From the NCBI RefSeq assembly GCF_013386765.1, contig NZ_JACARE010000024.1, positions 125,294-189,293 on the forward strand: a stretch of DNA of 64,000 bases, read 5' to 3'. Below are positions 1 to 9,346 of the stretch, piece after piece; position 1 is the first letter of the stretch, and every line of letters begins with the position of its first letter. The translations under genes were made by a program, and so were the position numbers. The notes under the pieces are model-generated. The model ran no database searches. It was not told the origin of the DNA and was given only the letters and a program-made list of their open reading frames with translations. This DNA is from Pseudomonas yamanorum. GTDB taxonomy: Bacteria > Pseudomonadota > Gammaproteobacteria > Pseudomonadales > Pseudomonadaceae.

Positions 1-3000
1 ACATCAGCCCCAACTCGGTAAGGCCGGGCAACTTGCCCCGCAGGAATTTTGCCGGTTCGGCCAATTGCTGCAACAGCAAGCGCTGCAATGCACGACGGTG
101 CTGGAACTCGGCCTCGGCGGCAGTGGAGAAACGCCCCTCCTTCACCGTGCCATTTTCCTCCACCAATGCCGGATAAACCGTCATCGACAGGCCGGCGATG
201 TTTTGCTGGGTTTTCTCGGCCACCGCCGCGAACACCTTGGCCTCCACCGGCTGCTGGCTTTTCGCAGTCTGCGGCACGGCCAACGCCGCCTGGCTGGCTT
301 CGGCAAAACGCGCGGTCAGCTCGGCCAGGTCGCGGCCTTCACCGAGGAACTTGCCCTGGCCGTCGACCACTTCCAGGTTCATCTTCAGGTGGTTTTCCAC
401 CTGCTGCGCGGCCTCGGCCCAGGCTTCATCGCTGACCCGTGCCCCGGTCATGCGCAACAACTCACGCCCCAAGGCCTGGGGCAGCGAGCCTTGGCCGAAC
501 TCGATACGCTGCAACGCTGCCTTGACGAAATCCGGCACCGGCACGAAGTTCTTGCGCAGCGCTTTCGGCAGGTTACGCACCAGGGCTATGCACTTGGCCT
601 CGATCACACCCGGCACCAGCCACTCCAGGCGCTCGGGAGGCAACGCCGGCAACAGAGGCGCCGGCACGCGCAAGGTCACGCCGTCCCGCGGGTGATTGGG
701 CTCGAAGTGATAACTCAAGGCCAGGGCCAGGTCGCCCAGGTGCAAGGTGTCGGGGTAATGGGCGGCGGTGACTTCACTGGCCTCGCGGGCCAGTACGTCT
801 TCCTCGCGCATGATCAACAGTTGCGGGTCTTTCTGGCTGTTGACCTTGTACCAGCTGTCGAAGGTCGCGGTCTGGTGAATCTCCGCCGGCAAGCGCGCGT
901 CGTAGAACGCGTACAGGGTTTCTTCGTCCGCCAGGATGTCGCGCCGGCGGGCCTTGGCTTCCAGCTCGTCGAGCTGCTCCAGCAGTTGCTGGTTGGCCGT
1001 CAGGCAGCGGGCCCGGGACTGAATCTCGCCCCGCACCAGGCCTTCGCGGATAAACAGTTCGCGGGACGTCACCGGATCAATCGGCCCGTAGTGCACCGGC
1101 CGGCGACCGACGATGATCAACCCGAACAGGGTGATCTGCTCAAACGCCACCACCTGGCCGCGCTTCTTCTCCCAATGGGGTTCAAAGTGGTTTTTCTTGA
1201 TCAGGTGCCCGGCCAACGGCTCGATCCAGTCGGCATCGATCTTGGCCACCATCCGCGCATACAGCTTGGTGGTCTCCACCAGTTCGGCGGTCATCAGCCA
1301 TTGCGGGCGCTTCTTGCCGATGCCCGACGAAGGGTGAATCCAGAAACGCCGCTGACGCGCGCCGAGGTAATCGCCCTCTTCGGTCTTCTGGCCAATCTGG
1401 CTGAGCAGGCCGGACAGCACGGCTTTGTGCAGTTTCGGGAAGTCTGCTGGCTCTTTGTTGACGGTCAGCTGCATGTCGCGGCAGATCAGGCTCAACTGGC
1501 GGTGGGAATCACGCCATTCCCGCAGGCGCAGGTAATTCAGGAAATTCTTGCGGCACCAGTTACGCAGCGGGCTGGCGGTCAGCTCCTGGCGCTGTTCTTC
1601 AAAGCCGCGCCACAGATTCACCAGCCCGGCGAAATCGGAGTCGGCATCTTTCCACTGTGCGTGAGCCTGGTCGGCGGCCTGCTGGCGCTCCGGCGGGCGC
1701 TCGCGCGGATCCTGGATCGACATCGCACTGGCGACGATCAGCACTTCCTGCAAGCTGCCAAGCTTGGCGGCTTCCAGCAACATGCGGCCCATGCGCGGGT
1801 CCACCGGCAAGCGCGCCAGCTGGCGGCCCATCGGCGTCAGTTGGCTGTTGCGGTCGACGGCCGACAATTCTTGCAGCAGGTTGAAACCGTCGCTGATGGC
1901 CTTGCCATCCGGCGGCTCGATAAACGGGAAGTCGGTGATCTCGCCCAGACGCAGGTGCAACATCTGCAGGATCACGGCCGCGAGGTTGGTACGCAGAATC
2001 TCGGGGTCGGTAAATTCCGGGCGCCCGATAAAGTCTTCTTCGCTGTACAGGCGCACGCAGATGCCCGGCTCAACCCGCCCGCACCGGCCTTTACGCTGGT
2101 TGGCGCTGGCCTGGGAAATCGCCTCGATCGGCAAACGCTGGACCTTGGCCCGGTAGCTGTAGCGGCTGATGCGCGCGGTGCCGCTGTCGATCACATAGCG
2201 AATGCCCGGCACGGTCAGCGAGGTTTCCGCGACGTTGGTCGCCAGCACCACGCGGCGGCCCGGGTGGGACTGGAAGATCCGCTGCTGCTCGGCCGGCGAC
2301 AGGCGCGCATACAGCGGCAGGATTTCGGTGTGCTTGAGCTGGGCCTTGCGCAGCATGTCGGCGGCATCGCGAATCTCGCGCTCGCCGGGCAGGAACACCA
2401 GCACATCGCCAGGGCTCTTGCGCTCGCTGCGTTCAAAGGCGGCGATCTCATCGAGGGTGGCAAGAATCGCCTGGTCGACGGTCAGGTCATCCTCGACACG
2501 GTTGCCTTCCTCATCCTGCTCCAGGGTCAGCGGGCGGTACCAGGTTTCCACCGGGAACGTGCGGCCCGACACCTCGACAATCGGCGCATCGTCGAAGTGC
2601 TTGGAAAAGCGCTCCAGGTCGATGGTGGCCGAGGTGATGATGACTTTGAGGTCCGGGCGCCGTGGCAGCAGGGTTTTCAGGTAACCCAGCAGGAAGTCGA
2701 TGTTCAGGCTGCGTTCATGGGCCTCGTCGACGATGATCGTGTCGTAGCGTTCGAGGTAGCGGTCATTCTGGGTTTCGGCCAGCAGGATACCGTCGGTCAT
2801 CAGCTTGATCAGGGTGTTGGAGTCACTCTGATCCTCAAACCGCACCTGATAACCCACCAGCGACCCCAGCGGCGTCGCCAGCTCTTCGGCAACCCGGCTG
2901 GCCACGCTGCGCGCCGCAATCCGCCGTGGCTGGGTGTGGCCGATCAGGCCGTATTGGCCACGGCCGATTTCCAGGCAGATTTTCGGCAACTGCGTGGTTT

Positions 3001-3301
3001 TACCCGAACCGGTCTCACCGGCAATGATCAGCACCTGATGCTTGAGCAGCGCCTCTTTGATCTCGTCGCGCTTGGCGGCGATCGGCAGGCTGTCGTCGTA
3101 ACGAATCACCGGCAGGCTGGCACGCCGCGCCGTCACCTGGGCACAGGAGGCCTGCATCCGCGTCACCCACTGCGCAAGTTTTTCCTCATCGGGTTTCTTG
3201 CGCAGCTCAAGCAGCTGCCGCCGCAAGCGGTGGCGGTCGGCGAGCATGGCGTGATCGAGGTTTTTCAGCAGTTGGTCGATAGCGGGCGCTTGGTCAGTCA
3301 T
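1..3301 (-). CDS. hrpA: ATP-dependent RNA helicase HrpA (3' end cut by window edge)
   Basis: DEAH-box helicase of the HrpA family, which acts on RNA and rescues stalled ribosomes in the cytoplasm. The reading frame starts at the ATG at 3301 and stays open to base 1, giving about 1100 residues of a protein that is near 1300 in E. coli, so the C-terminus lies outside the window. The P-loop GETGSGKTTQ is at residues 95-104 and the DEAH box (VDEAHERS) at 191-198. Motif SAT (ITSAT) and motif VI (QRKGRCGR) follow, then the long HA2/OB-fold and DUF3418 C-terminal part. The gene is divergent from the flavoprotein gene at 3596. The opposite strand also carries an almost equally long open frame, which is a GC-bias shadow. 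Confidence 0.96.
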   Translation of the reverse strand, partial: MTDQAPAIDQLLKNLDHAMLADRHRLRRQLLELRKKPDEEKLAQWVTRMQASCAQVTARRASLPVIRYDDSLPIAAKRDEIKEALLKHQVLIIAGETGSGKTTQLPKICLEIGRGQYGLIGHTQPRRIAARSVASRVAEELATPLGSLVGYQVRFEDQSDSNTLIKLMTDGILLAETQNDRYLERYDTIIVDEAHERSLNIDFLLGYLKTLLPRRPDLKVIITSATIDLERFSKHFDDAPIVEVSGRTFPVETWYRPLTLEQDEEGNRVEDDLTVDQAILATLDEIAAFERSERKSPGDVLVFLPGEREIRDAADMLRKAQLKHTEILPLYARLSPAEQQRIFQSHPGRRVVLATNVAETSLTVPGIRYVIDSGTARISRYSYRAKVQRLPIEAISQASANQRKGRCGRVEPGICVRLYSEEDFIGRPEFTDPEILRTNLAAVILQMLHLRLGEITDFPFIEPPDGKAISDGFNLLQELSAVDRNSQLTPMGRQLARLPVDPRMGRMLLEAAKLGSLQEVLIVASAMSIQDPRERPPERQQAADQAHAQWKDADSDFAGLVNLWRGFEEQRQELTASPLRNWCRKNFLNYLRLREWRDSHRQLSLICRDMQLTVNKEPADFPKLHKAVLSGLLSQIGQKTEEGDYLGARQRRFWIHPSSGIGKKRPQWLMTAELVETTKLYARMVAKIDADWIEPLAGHLIKKNHFEPHWEKKRGQVVAFEQITLFGLIIVGRRPVHYGPIDPVTSRELFIREGLVRGEIQSRARCLTANQQLLEQLDELEAKARRRDILADEETLYAFYDARLPAEIHQTATFDSWYKVNSQKDPQLLIMREEDVLAREASEVTAAHYPDTLHLGDLALALSYHFEPNHPRDGVTLRVPAPLLPALPPERLEWLVPGVIEAKCIALVRNLPKALRKNFVPVPDFVKAALQRIEFGQGSLPQALGRELLRMTGARVSDEAWAEAAQQVENHLKMNLEVVDGQGKFLGEGRDLAELTARFAEASQAALAVPQTAKSQQPVEAKVFAAVAEKTQQNIAGLSMTVYPALVEENGTVKEGRFSTAAEAEFQHRRALQRLLLQQLAEPAKFLRGKLPGLTELGLM

Positions 3302-3595
3302 CAGATACGCAAAGGTCTTCTTAGTGAGGCAGGTGGGCCTGCGGTGACGTGATCGGCAAAATTCAGGGCCGCGATTGTCGCAGATTTCGGCGAACAAGGA
3401 CGAGTCTGTCGCCGAATGCTCTTTCCTACGTCGTTGGTAAATAGATCACACGTCCCACTCAGAACAATCTTTACAGTTCAAATAGCGAGAGTCGTTCTAA
3501 TGGGGCGTTGATGATCGCAGCCTTTGCGATACACAACGCCAGGGAGAAGTTCTTTATGCCCGCGGATGGGGCCTTTTTGAAAGAGGATTATCCTG
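3302..3595. other. Intergenic region between hrpA and flavoprotein gene
   Basis: 294 bases between two divergent start codons, so it must hold both promoters. A small inverted repeat (ATCGCA, short loop, TTGCGAT) lies near 3513-3530. The ribosome site AGAGGA sits about 8 bases before the ATG at 3596. I see no convincing small gene or sharp -35/-10 pair. Confidence 0.5.
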
Positions 3596-5479
3596 ATGCT
3601 GATCGGAAAGACACTGCATGACCCGCAGCCCCAAAGAGCCAATACCCTAACCCTCACATCACCCACAACGGGCAACCAGGCCGTCACCAACGCCGACAAA
3701 CCACTTGATCCTCACCGGGTGCGCGACCTGACCTTTGTCGGTGTCGGCAGCAGCGTGGCCTATCTGGCCAACGAACTGAACGGGCGATTTTCCGCAGGTG
3801 ACCAACAGCAACCCCTGCGGGGCAAAGTGAGCATTATCGGCCAGGAAGACCCTTGGTCGGCATCTGTTCGCGGCCAAGGCTACATCAATCACCAACATGA
3901 AATCATCGACCAGTGGGGCCCCAAGGCTCCCGCCTACAACCCCGGATACGCGGATCGGGCCGAGTTTGCAGCGAGTAACCAGCAGCAGCTGGATCGGGCA
4001 CAAGCGCTTGGGGCAGAACACCTGCCGACACAGGTCAGCAGCATTCGCCAGCTGAAAAACGGCACCTATCAAATTCAGCTGGACAACGGCCAGACGTTAG
4101 ACAGCCGCCAAGTCGTGCTCGGCATGGGCGCCGGGCCGCACACTCGCTTATGGAACAACGACGGCCCCCAGACATTGGCAGAAAAACGCCTGGATAACAT
4201 CCAGCTGCACCAGCAGGAGGCCCTGCGCGGCAAGGTATTGGACCTGGACGAGTTCATGCGGGAAACCGACAGCCATCCTGAAAAATTCGCGGGTAAACAC
4301 GTGGTAGTGCACGGCCCCAACGCCGGCATTGATGCGGTCGAGCGCGCGGGAGAACTGGGGGCCCATGTTGATTGGCTGATTCGGAGCACCCGACCGGTGC
4401 TGCTCGACGGTCATCAGCTGAAATTTGCGCCAGAGGTGGCGAACAACCACCTGGTCTCGGTGGATGCACTGGACATCCACCCGGCTACCACGCCTGGAGG
4501 TGCCCCTTTACGGCTGAGCTACAGTGCTCCCGGCGATAACCCACAGGCAACGCGCAAAACCCTGGACGCCGATTACTACGTGTACGCCCTGGGTCAGGAT
4601 ATCAATAAACCTGGAAGCGCCGGCGCAATACTGGGAGCCCTGCAGGGGACACTGGAACCAATCTACGACTACGATCAGATTTATAGCGACCAGCCCTACA
4701 AGACCGTCCTGGGCCTGCAAACACGCGGTAGCGACAGCAGTAACGGCCTGCTCATTGTCGGTGCCGCCGTGGCGCAACTGGCGGGGAATGTTCAGCACAG
4801 TTATCTGGACCATGCCGCCGAGCGTATTTTCCAGCAACTGGAGCACCTTCCTGGCGAACAGGCCGAGCGGTTGTCGCAGTTGATCTTGCAAGGCGCCAGC
4901 GCGACAGACATTCAGCAATACCAGCAGGCGTGGGCCGCAACCACGGTCTTCGCACCGGCAATGCAGGTATTGAAGCATCAGGTGACGGACTACCTGGCGG
5001 CCCGGGCTTATTTCCAACAGCAGGCGCTGGAGAAAAAAGGCCCACGTGGCGTTGCGGCAGAAGTGGAAAACCAGACATCGAGCCAGGTACCGTCGGTGGT
5101 CGTATCCCCTCAATTGGGCACGGTGAAGGCCTCAACGGCCGCCCTGTCGGGGCTCATGCCCGCCTATGTGGCCAAGGGTGAGAATAACTTTACGGCGGAT
5201 GATCGCACCATGCTGCGTGCCGGAATCGCCGATCGATACCCGAATATCGACAATGCCGGCGCCAGTGCTTTCATTAATGAAGTGATCAACTTGCGCCACC
5301 TTGGCAGCCAGGCCTTTATTGAAAAGGCCATGGCCGAGGGAGCAAACACGCCTCCCGTGCACGCGCCCGTCGTGGGTGTACCGGCGCCGGTCAGGGAAGG
5401 CTATGAAGCACACCTGAAAGCCTTGAACGAGGGGGCCGATACCCCGCCGTTAAGTCGTCAGTGGCAGCCGCCTGCATAA
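3596..5479 (+). CDS. Predicted FAD/NAD(P)-binding oxidoreductase, orphan
   Basis: 627 residues with no signal peptide. Two dinucleotide-binding folds are visible. The first, residues 46-62 (LTFVGVGSSVAYLANEL), has a glycine-rich loop after a beta strand. The second, residues 235-262 (HVVVHGPNAGIDAVERAG), has the same strand-loop-helix pattern. Between them VVLGMGAG (174-180) resembles the third FAD-binding stretch, and YYVYALGQD near 330 a later one. This is the layout of FAD-dependent monooxygenases and pyridine-nucleotide oxidoreductases, but I recognise no specific enzyme or substrate. The C-terminal 200 residues are helical, then Pro/Ala-rich, and carry no known domain that I can name. 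AGAGGA precedes the ATG. The gene stands alone between hrpA and convergent aceK. A secreted or effector role is possible but not shown. Confidence 0.75.
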   Translation: MLIGKTLHDPQPQRANTLTLTSPTTGNQAVTNADKPLDPHRVRDLTFVGVGSSVAYLANELNGRFSAGDQQQPLRGKVSIIGQEDPWSASVRGQGYINHQHEIIDQWGPKAPAYNPGYADRAEFAASNQQQLDRAQALGAEHLPTQVSSIRQLKNGTYQIQLDNGQTLDSRQVVLGMGAGPHTRLWNNDGPQTLAEKRLDNIQLHQQEALRGKVLDLDEFMRETDSHPEKFAGKHVVVHGPNAGIDAVERAGELGAHVDWLIRSTRPVLLDGHQLKFAPEVANNHLVSVDALDIHPATTPGGAPLRLSYSAPGDNPQATRKTLDADYYVYALGQDINKPGSAGAILGALQGTLEPIYDYDQIYSDQPYKTVLGLQTRGSDSSNGLLIVGAAVAQLAGNVQHSYLDHAAERIFQQLEHLPGEQAERLSQLILQGASATDIQQYQQAWAATTVFAPAMQVLKHQVTDYLAARAYFQQQALEKKGPRGVAAEVENQTSSQVPSVVVSPQLGTVKASTAALSGLMPAYVAKGENNFTADDRTMLRAGIADRYPNIDNAGASAFINEVINLRHLGSQAFIEKAMAEGANTPPVHAPVVGVPAPVREGYEAHLKALNEGADTPPLSRQWQPPA

Positions 5480-5489
5480 CAGGAGCTCA

Positions 5490-5514
5490 AGGGCAATGTT
5501 CCGCCCGTTGCCCT
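5490..5514. terminator. Hairpin between convergent flavoprotein gene and aceK
   Basis: AGGGCAA at 5490-5496 pairs with TTGCCCT at 5508-5514. The arm overlaps the aceK stop codon. There is no T-tract, so it may terminate weakly in both directions. Confidence 0.4.
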
Positions 5515-7234
5515 ATTCGTTATCCAGCCCCTTGCGCCGGTAAGGAAACACATCGATCACCTTGCCGGCGCGAATCGCCTCTTGCAGGCTTTTCCAATAG
5601 TCGGCGTTGTACAACTCGCCATGCAGTTCATCGAATAGCCTGCGCTGGCCGGAATCGGCAAACAGGAACGGCGGAAATTCCTCCGGGAACACATCCAGCG
5701 GGCCGATGGAATACCAGGGCTCGGAGGCCATTTCATCTTCCGGGGTGCGCGGCGCCGGGATATGCCGGAAGTTGGCCTCGGTCAGGAAGCATATTTCGTC
5801 GTAGTCGTAGAACACCACGCGGCCGTGACGGGTGACGCCAAAATTCTTCAGCAGCATGTCGCCGGGGAAAATATTCGCCGCCGCCAGTTGTTTGATCGCC
5901 AGGCCGTAGTCTTCCAGCGCTTCGCGCACCTGAGCTTCGTTGGCGTTTTCCAGGTAGAGGTTGAGCGGAGTCATGCGCCGCTCGGTCCAGCAGTGGCGGA
6001 TCAGCACGGTATCGCCTTCCACCTCGACAGTGCCGGCGGCGACTTCAAGCAGCTCAGCCAGGCATTCGGGCTCGAACTTGCTCAGCGGAAAACGGAAGTC
6101 GGCGAACTCCTGGGTGTCAGCCATGCGCCCTACCCGGTCGACACTTTTCACCAGCCGGTACTTCTCGATCACGGTGGCGCGGTTGACGTTTTTCGACGGT
6201 GAAAACCGGTCCTTGATGATCTTGAACACCGTGTTGAAGCCCGGCAGGGTAAACACGCTCATGACCATGCCGCGCACGCCCGGCGCCATGATGAACTGGT
6301 CGTCGGTGGTGGCAAGGTGGTTGATCAACGCCCGGTAGAACTCGGATTTGCCGTGTTTGTAGAAGCCGATGGAGGTGTACAGCTCGGCGATGTGCTTGCC
6401 CGGCAGGATGCGCTTGAGGAAGCCGATAAACTCGGCCGGCACCGGCACATCCACCATGAAATAGGAACGGGTGAACGAGAAGATGATCGACACATCGGCC
6501 TCGTCGGTGATCAGTGCATCGATCTGGATGCCGCGGCCTTCCCGGTGCAGCAGCGGAATCACCAGCGGCCATTGCTCATCGCGGGTGTAGATACGCCCTA
6601 CGAGGTACGCGCCTTTGTTGCGGTACAACACCGAGGAAAACAGTTCGACGTTGAGGTCCGGGTCTTTGCACACCCAGTCCGGCAGGTTTTCCCGCAGTTG
6701 CGCTTCCAGGCGGCGCAGGTCAGCGGGCAGGTCGGCGTAAGGCTCGCTGAAGCGGTAGTCGGTGAACATCTGTTCCAGCATGCCCGCCAGCTTGCCGCCG
6801 GGCTTGTAGGTGCGGGTTTGCGCAGCACGGGCGCGACGCAGGCTGGGCCGGGTGGTGTGAATGAACATGCAGCCGTCACTGATCAGGTCATGGCTGAACA
6901 GGCCGCAGAACGTCGAGTTGTACCAGGTCTCGGACAGCTCATCGTCAAACCGCAGGTCGATCAGGCTGATGTAGGCGCTTTTCACCAGCGGCCAGAGGCC
7001 AATGTCGAGTAATACGGCCTCATCAAAGGCTTCCCGCAACCGCGCCGTGACTTCGCTGACCTTGTCTTCATACAGATTGATGCGTGCAGCCGAAGCCGCC
7101 TGCCCTTGCTGCCACTGCGCCTTTTCGAAACGTTCCCGGGCGCCGTCGGTGATCTGGCGGAAGTGCTCGCGGTAGTCGTCGAAGCCGTCGAGGATCATCT
7201 GCGCAATGTCGAGGGCTGGCGTTTGCTGCGGCAT
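5513..7234 (-). CDS. aceK: Isocitrate dehydrogenase kinase/phosphatase AceK
   Basis: Bifunctional enzyme that phosphorylates and dephosphorylates isocitrate dehydrogenase, setting the branch between the TCA cycle and the glyoxylate shunt. It has 573 residues from the chosen start (E. coli AceK has 578). Typical parts are the N-terminal DGFDDYREHFRQIT segment, the nucleotide-binding stretch APGVRGMVMSVFTLPG, and the catalytic region GDMLLKNFGV followed by YDYDEI, whose aspartates bind metal. I chose the ATG at 7234 because AGAGG lies 8 bases upstream and the protein then begins MPQQ as in other pseudomonads. An in-frame ATG at 7255 has no good ribosome site. The gene is monocistronic and convergent with the flavoprotein gene. 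Confidence 0.96.
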   Translation of the reverse strand: MPQQTPALDIAQMILDGFDDYREHFRQITDGARERFEKAQWQQGQAASAARINLYEDKVSEVTARLREAFDEAVLLDIGLWPLVKSAYISLIDLRFDDELSETWYNSTFCGLFSHDLISDGCMFIHTTRPSLRRARAAQTRTYKPGGKLAGMLEQMFTDYRFSEPYADLPADLRRLEAQLRENLPDWVCKDPDLNVELFSSVLYRNKGAYLVGRIYTRDEQWPLVIPLLHREGRGIQIDALITDEADVSIIFSFTRSYFMVDVPVPAEFIGFLKRILPGKHIAELYTSIGFYKHGKSEFYRALINHLATTDDQFIMAPGVRGMVMSVFTLPGFNTVFKIIKDRFSPSKNVNRATVIEKYRLVKSVDRVGRMADTQEFADFRFPLSKFEPECLAELLEVAAGTVEVEGDTVLIRHCWTERRMTPLNLYLENANEAQVREALEDYGLAIKQLAAANIFPGDMLLKNFGVTRHGRVVFYDYDEICFLTEANFRHIPAPRTPEDEMASEPWYSIGPLDVFPEEFPPFLFADSGQRRLFDELHGELYNADYWKSLQEAIRAGKVIDVFPYRRKGLDNE

Positions 7235-7260
7235 TTGGGAAACCTCTGCGGGCATCTGGA

Positions 7261-7647
7261 GTGAGCTGAGCTTAGCCAGTGTACGAGAACAGGAGAAGGG
7301 TCATTTTTCATACAGCCTTGTACAAGATTGTTCATTTCGTACATTTATTTACTGTTTATTTAATTCGACCAATCGGTCAGTAAAAGCATCACTCAGTCAC
7401 TCTTTCGCCATTAAACGTTTCACCTGCAGGCCTTGAGCGGCGTGCCTTGCCCGCGAGCGCCCGGGTAAATGAGAGTTTTTGCTCTACCGCGCCTGACCTC
7501 AGTTACCAAGCGAGCATTGGATCCAACGTAAGGGAAACCCTGATTACAAGAGTGATGGCTCTTTGCTATATAGCGCGCCCTCTCCCACCCTAACAAGGTC
7601 AGAAGACCGATCCGGGAACAGGTTCTAATCGCCCAAGGAGCATTGAG
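7261..7647. other. Intergenic region between aceK and chemoreceptor gene
   Basis: Nearly 400 bases, AT-richer than the flanking genes, between divergent starts. It contains the perfect 4-4-4 palindrome GACCAATCGGTC at 7367-7378, which resembles TetR-family half-site spacing. The chemoreceptor ribosome site AAGGAG is at about 7636. No regulator gene is adjacent and no gene is seen, so an operator role is a guess. Confidence 0.45.
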
Positions 7648-9273
7648 ATGTCATTGAGGAATATGGGGATCGGTCTGCGTGCCAGTCTGAGTTTTGGGGT
7701 TTTGGCCAGTCTGTTGATCCTGGTCGGCCTGTTTGGCCTGGGCCAGATGGCCAAGCTGCGGGAAAGCGCGCTGATCATCGAAGAATCATGGATGCCGAGC
7801 ATTGAGAACATCCACGACAGCGCCGCCTATGTCGCCAGCATCCGCCTGGAAGCGTTGCGCTTGCTGACCACTGATGAATCCAGAGTGCGGGACAACAGCA
7901 AAAACCTGATCACCCGCCAAGGCGCTGACCTTGAAGAATTGCTTAAGCGCCACGAAGCCCTGCTGAACAACGAGCAAGAACACGACATGCTCAAGCAGTT
8001 GAAAGCCAACGTTGCGAGCTACATGACGATCGTCGCCCAGATGATTCAATTGGTCGACCAGGACCAACAGCAAAACGCCATGGACCTGCTCAACAGCCGC
8101 CTGGCGCCCCAGGGCACGGTCCTCAATAAAAGCCTGGAAGACATGATCACCTTCAACCAGAAAGGTGTGGAGGACGCAGCAGAATCAGCGGCCCGGATGT
8201 ACACCAGCGCCCAGTGGGTAGTGGGCACCATTATCCTTACCGCCCTGCTGGCCACCTTGTTGCTGGCCTGGCTCCTGACCCGCAGCATCACCACGCCCAT
8301 CGGCCAGGCACTGACAGTGGCCCGCACCATCGCGTCCGGCGACCTGAGCCGGCCGATCATCGTGGAGGGCAAGGATGAAGCGGCCCAACTGCTCACCGCC
8401 CTGGCCACCATGCAGGCCAACCTGCAGGAAACCATCCGTGGCATCAGCGAGTCCTCGCAACAGCTGGCATCGGCGGCGGAAGAGATGAGTTCGGTGATGG
8501 AACAGAGCACCCGCGGCCTGCAGGCGCAGAACGACGAGATCGAACAGGCGGCCACCGCCGTGACGCAGATGAGTGCGGCAGTCGACGAAGTGGCAGGCAA
8601 TGCGGTGTCCAGCGCCGAAGCCTCAAAGGCCTCCGACGAAGACAGCAAACACGGCCACTACCAGATCAGCGAAACCATCAGCTCGATCCAGAACCTGGTG
8701 GACGAAGTGCTCGGCGCCTCGACCAAAGCCGAAGGCCTGGCGGCGCAGGCCCAGGACATCAGCAAGGTACTGGAAGTGATTCGCGGGATCGCCGGGCAGA
8801 CCAACCTGCTGGCACTCAACGCAGCGATTGAGGCGGCCCGCGCAGGCGAGGCCGGTCGTGGTTTTGCGGTGGTGGCGGACGAAGTGCGCTCCCTGGCACA
8901 ACGCACCCAGGACTCCACCGAAGAAATCGAGCAGATGATCAACGGTATCCAGCAAGGTACCCTGGACACCGTCGGCGCCCTGAACAGCAGCGCCGAACAC
9001 GCCGGCCAGACCTTGCAACGGGCCAATAGCGCCGGCAGCGCGCTGGAGAAAATCACCGCGGCGATCTCGCAGATCAGCCAGCGCAACCTGGTGATCGCCA
9101 GTGCCGCCGAGCAGCAGGCGTTGGTGGCCCGTGAAGTGGACCGCAGCCTGGTGAACATTCGGGATCTGTCGACACAAACCGCAGCCGGAGCCACCCAGAC
9201 CTCGGCGGCCAGCCAGGAGCTGTCGCGGCTGGCGGTGGACCTCAATGGCTTGGTGACCCGTTTCGTGCTGTAA
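7648..9273 (+). CDS. Methyl-accepting chemotaxis protein
   Basis: Transmembrane chemoreceptor of 541 residues. Transmembrane helix 1 is at about 11-32. The periplasmic region (about 33-188) looks like a four-helix-bundle sensor of the 4HB_MCP type. Transmembrane helix 2 is at about 189-211 (TIILTALLATLLLAWLL), followed by a HAMP linker to about 265. The cytoplasmic signalling hairpin has the conserved tip EVIRGIAGQTNLLALNAAIE and GRGFAVVADEVRSLAQRT from about 374 onwards. It signals through CheW/CheA to the flagellar motor. No CheBR-binding pentapeptide is visible at the C-terminus. Start: AAGGAG 7 bases before the ATG. The ligand cannot be read from sequence. It stands alone, not in a che operon. 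Confidence 0.95.
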   Translation: MSLRNMGIGLRASLSFGVLASLLILVGLFGLGQMAKLRESALIIEESWMPSIENIHDSAAYVASIRLEALRLLTTDESRVRDNSKNLITRQGADLEELLKRHEALLNNEQEHDMLKQLKANVASYMTIVAQMIQLVDQDQQQNAMDLLNSRLAPQGTVLNKSLEDMITFNQKGVEDAAESAARMYTSAQWVVGTIILTALLATLLLAWLLTRSITTPIGQALTVARTIASGDLSRPIIVEGKDEAAQLLTALATMQANLQETIRGISESSQQLASAAEEMSSVMEQSTRGLQAQNDEIEQAATAVTQMSAAVDEVAGNAVSSAEASKASDEDSKHGHYQISETISSIQNLVDEVLGASTKAEGLAAQAQDISKVLEVIRGIAGQTNLLALNAAIEAARAGEAGRGFAVVADEVRSLAQRTQDSTEEIEQMINGIQQGTLDTVGALNSSAEHAGQTLQRANSAGSALEKITAAISQISQRNLVIASAAEQQALVAREVDRSLVNIRDLSTQTAAGATQTSAASQELSRLAVDLNGLVTRFVL

Positions 9274-9346
9274 AAACATGTATTAGCGATTGTGTCAGGC
9301 AGGCCCGTGGGCAACACTTCCGCCCTTATCGAGTAGGAGTTTTTCC

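Noticed and set aside
65..3352. 1095-residue open frame on the plus strand across hrpA
   Set aside because: It is the antisense of hrpA in a GC-rich, codon-biased gene. The minus strand encodes a textbook DEAH helicase, while the plus frame is Gln/Leu/Gly-rich with no recognisable domain.
7591..7612. Possible sigma28 promoter for the chemoreceptor
   Set aside because: ACCGAT resembles part of the -10 box, but no TAAA-type -35 lies at the required distance.
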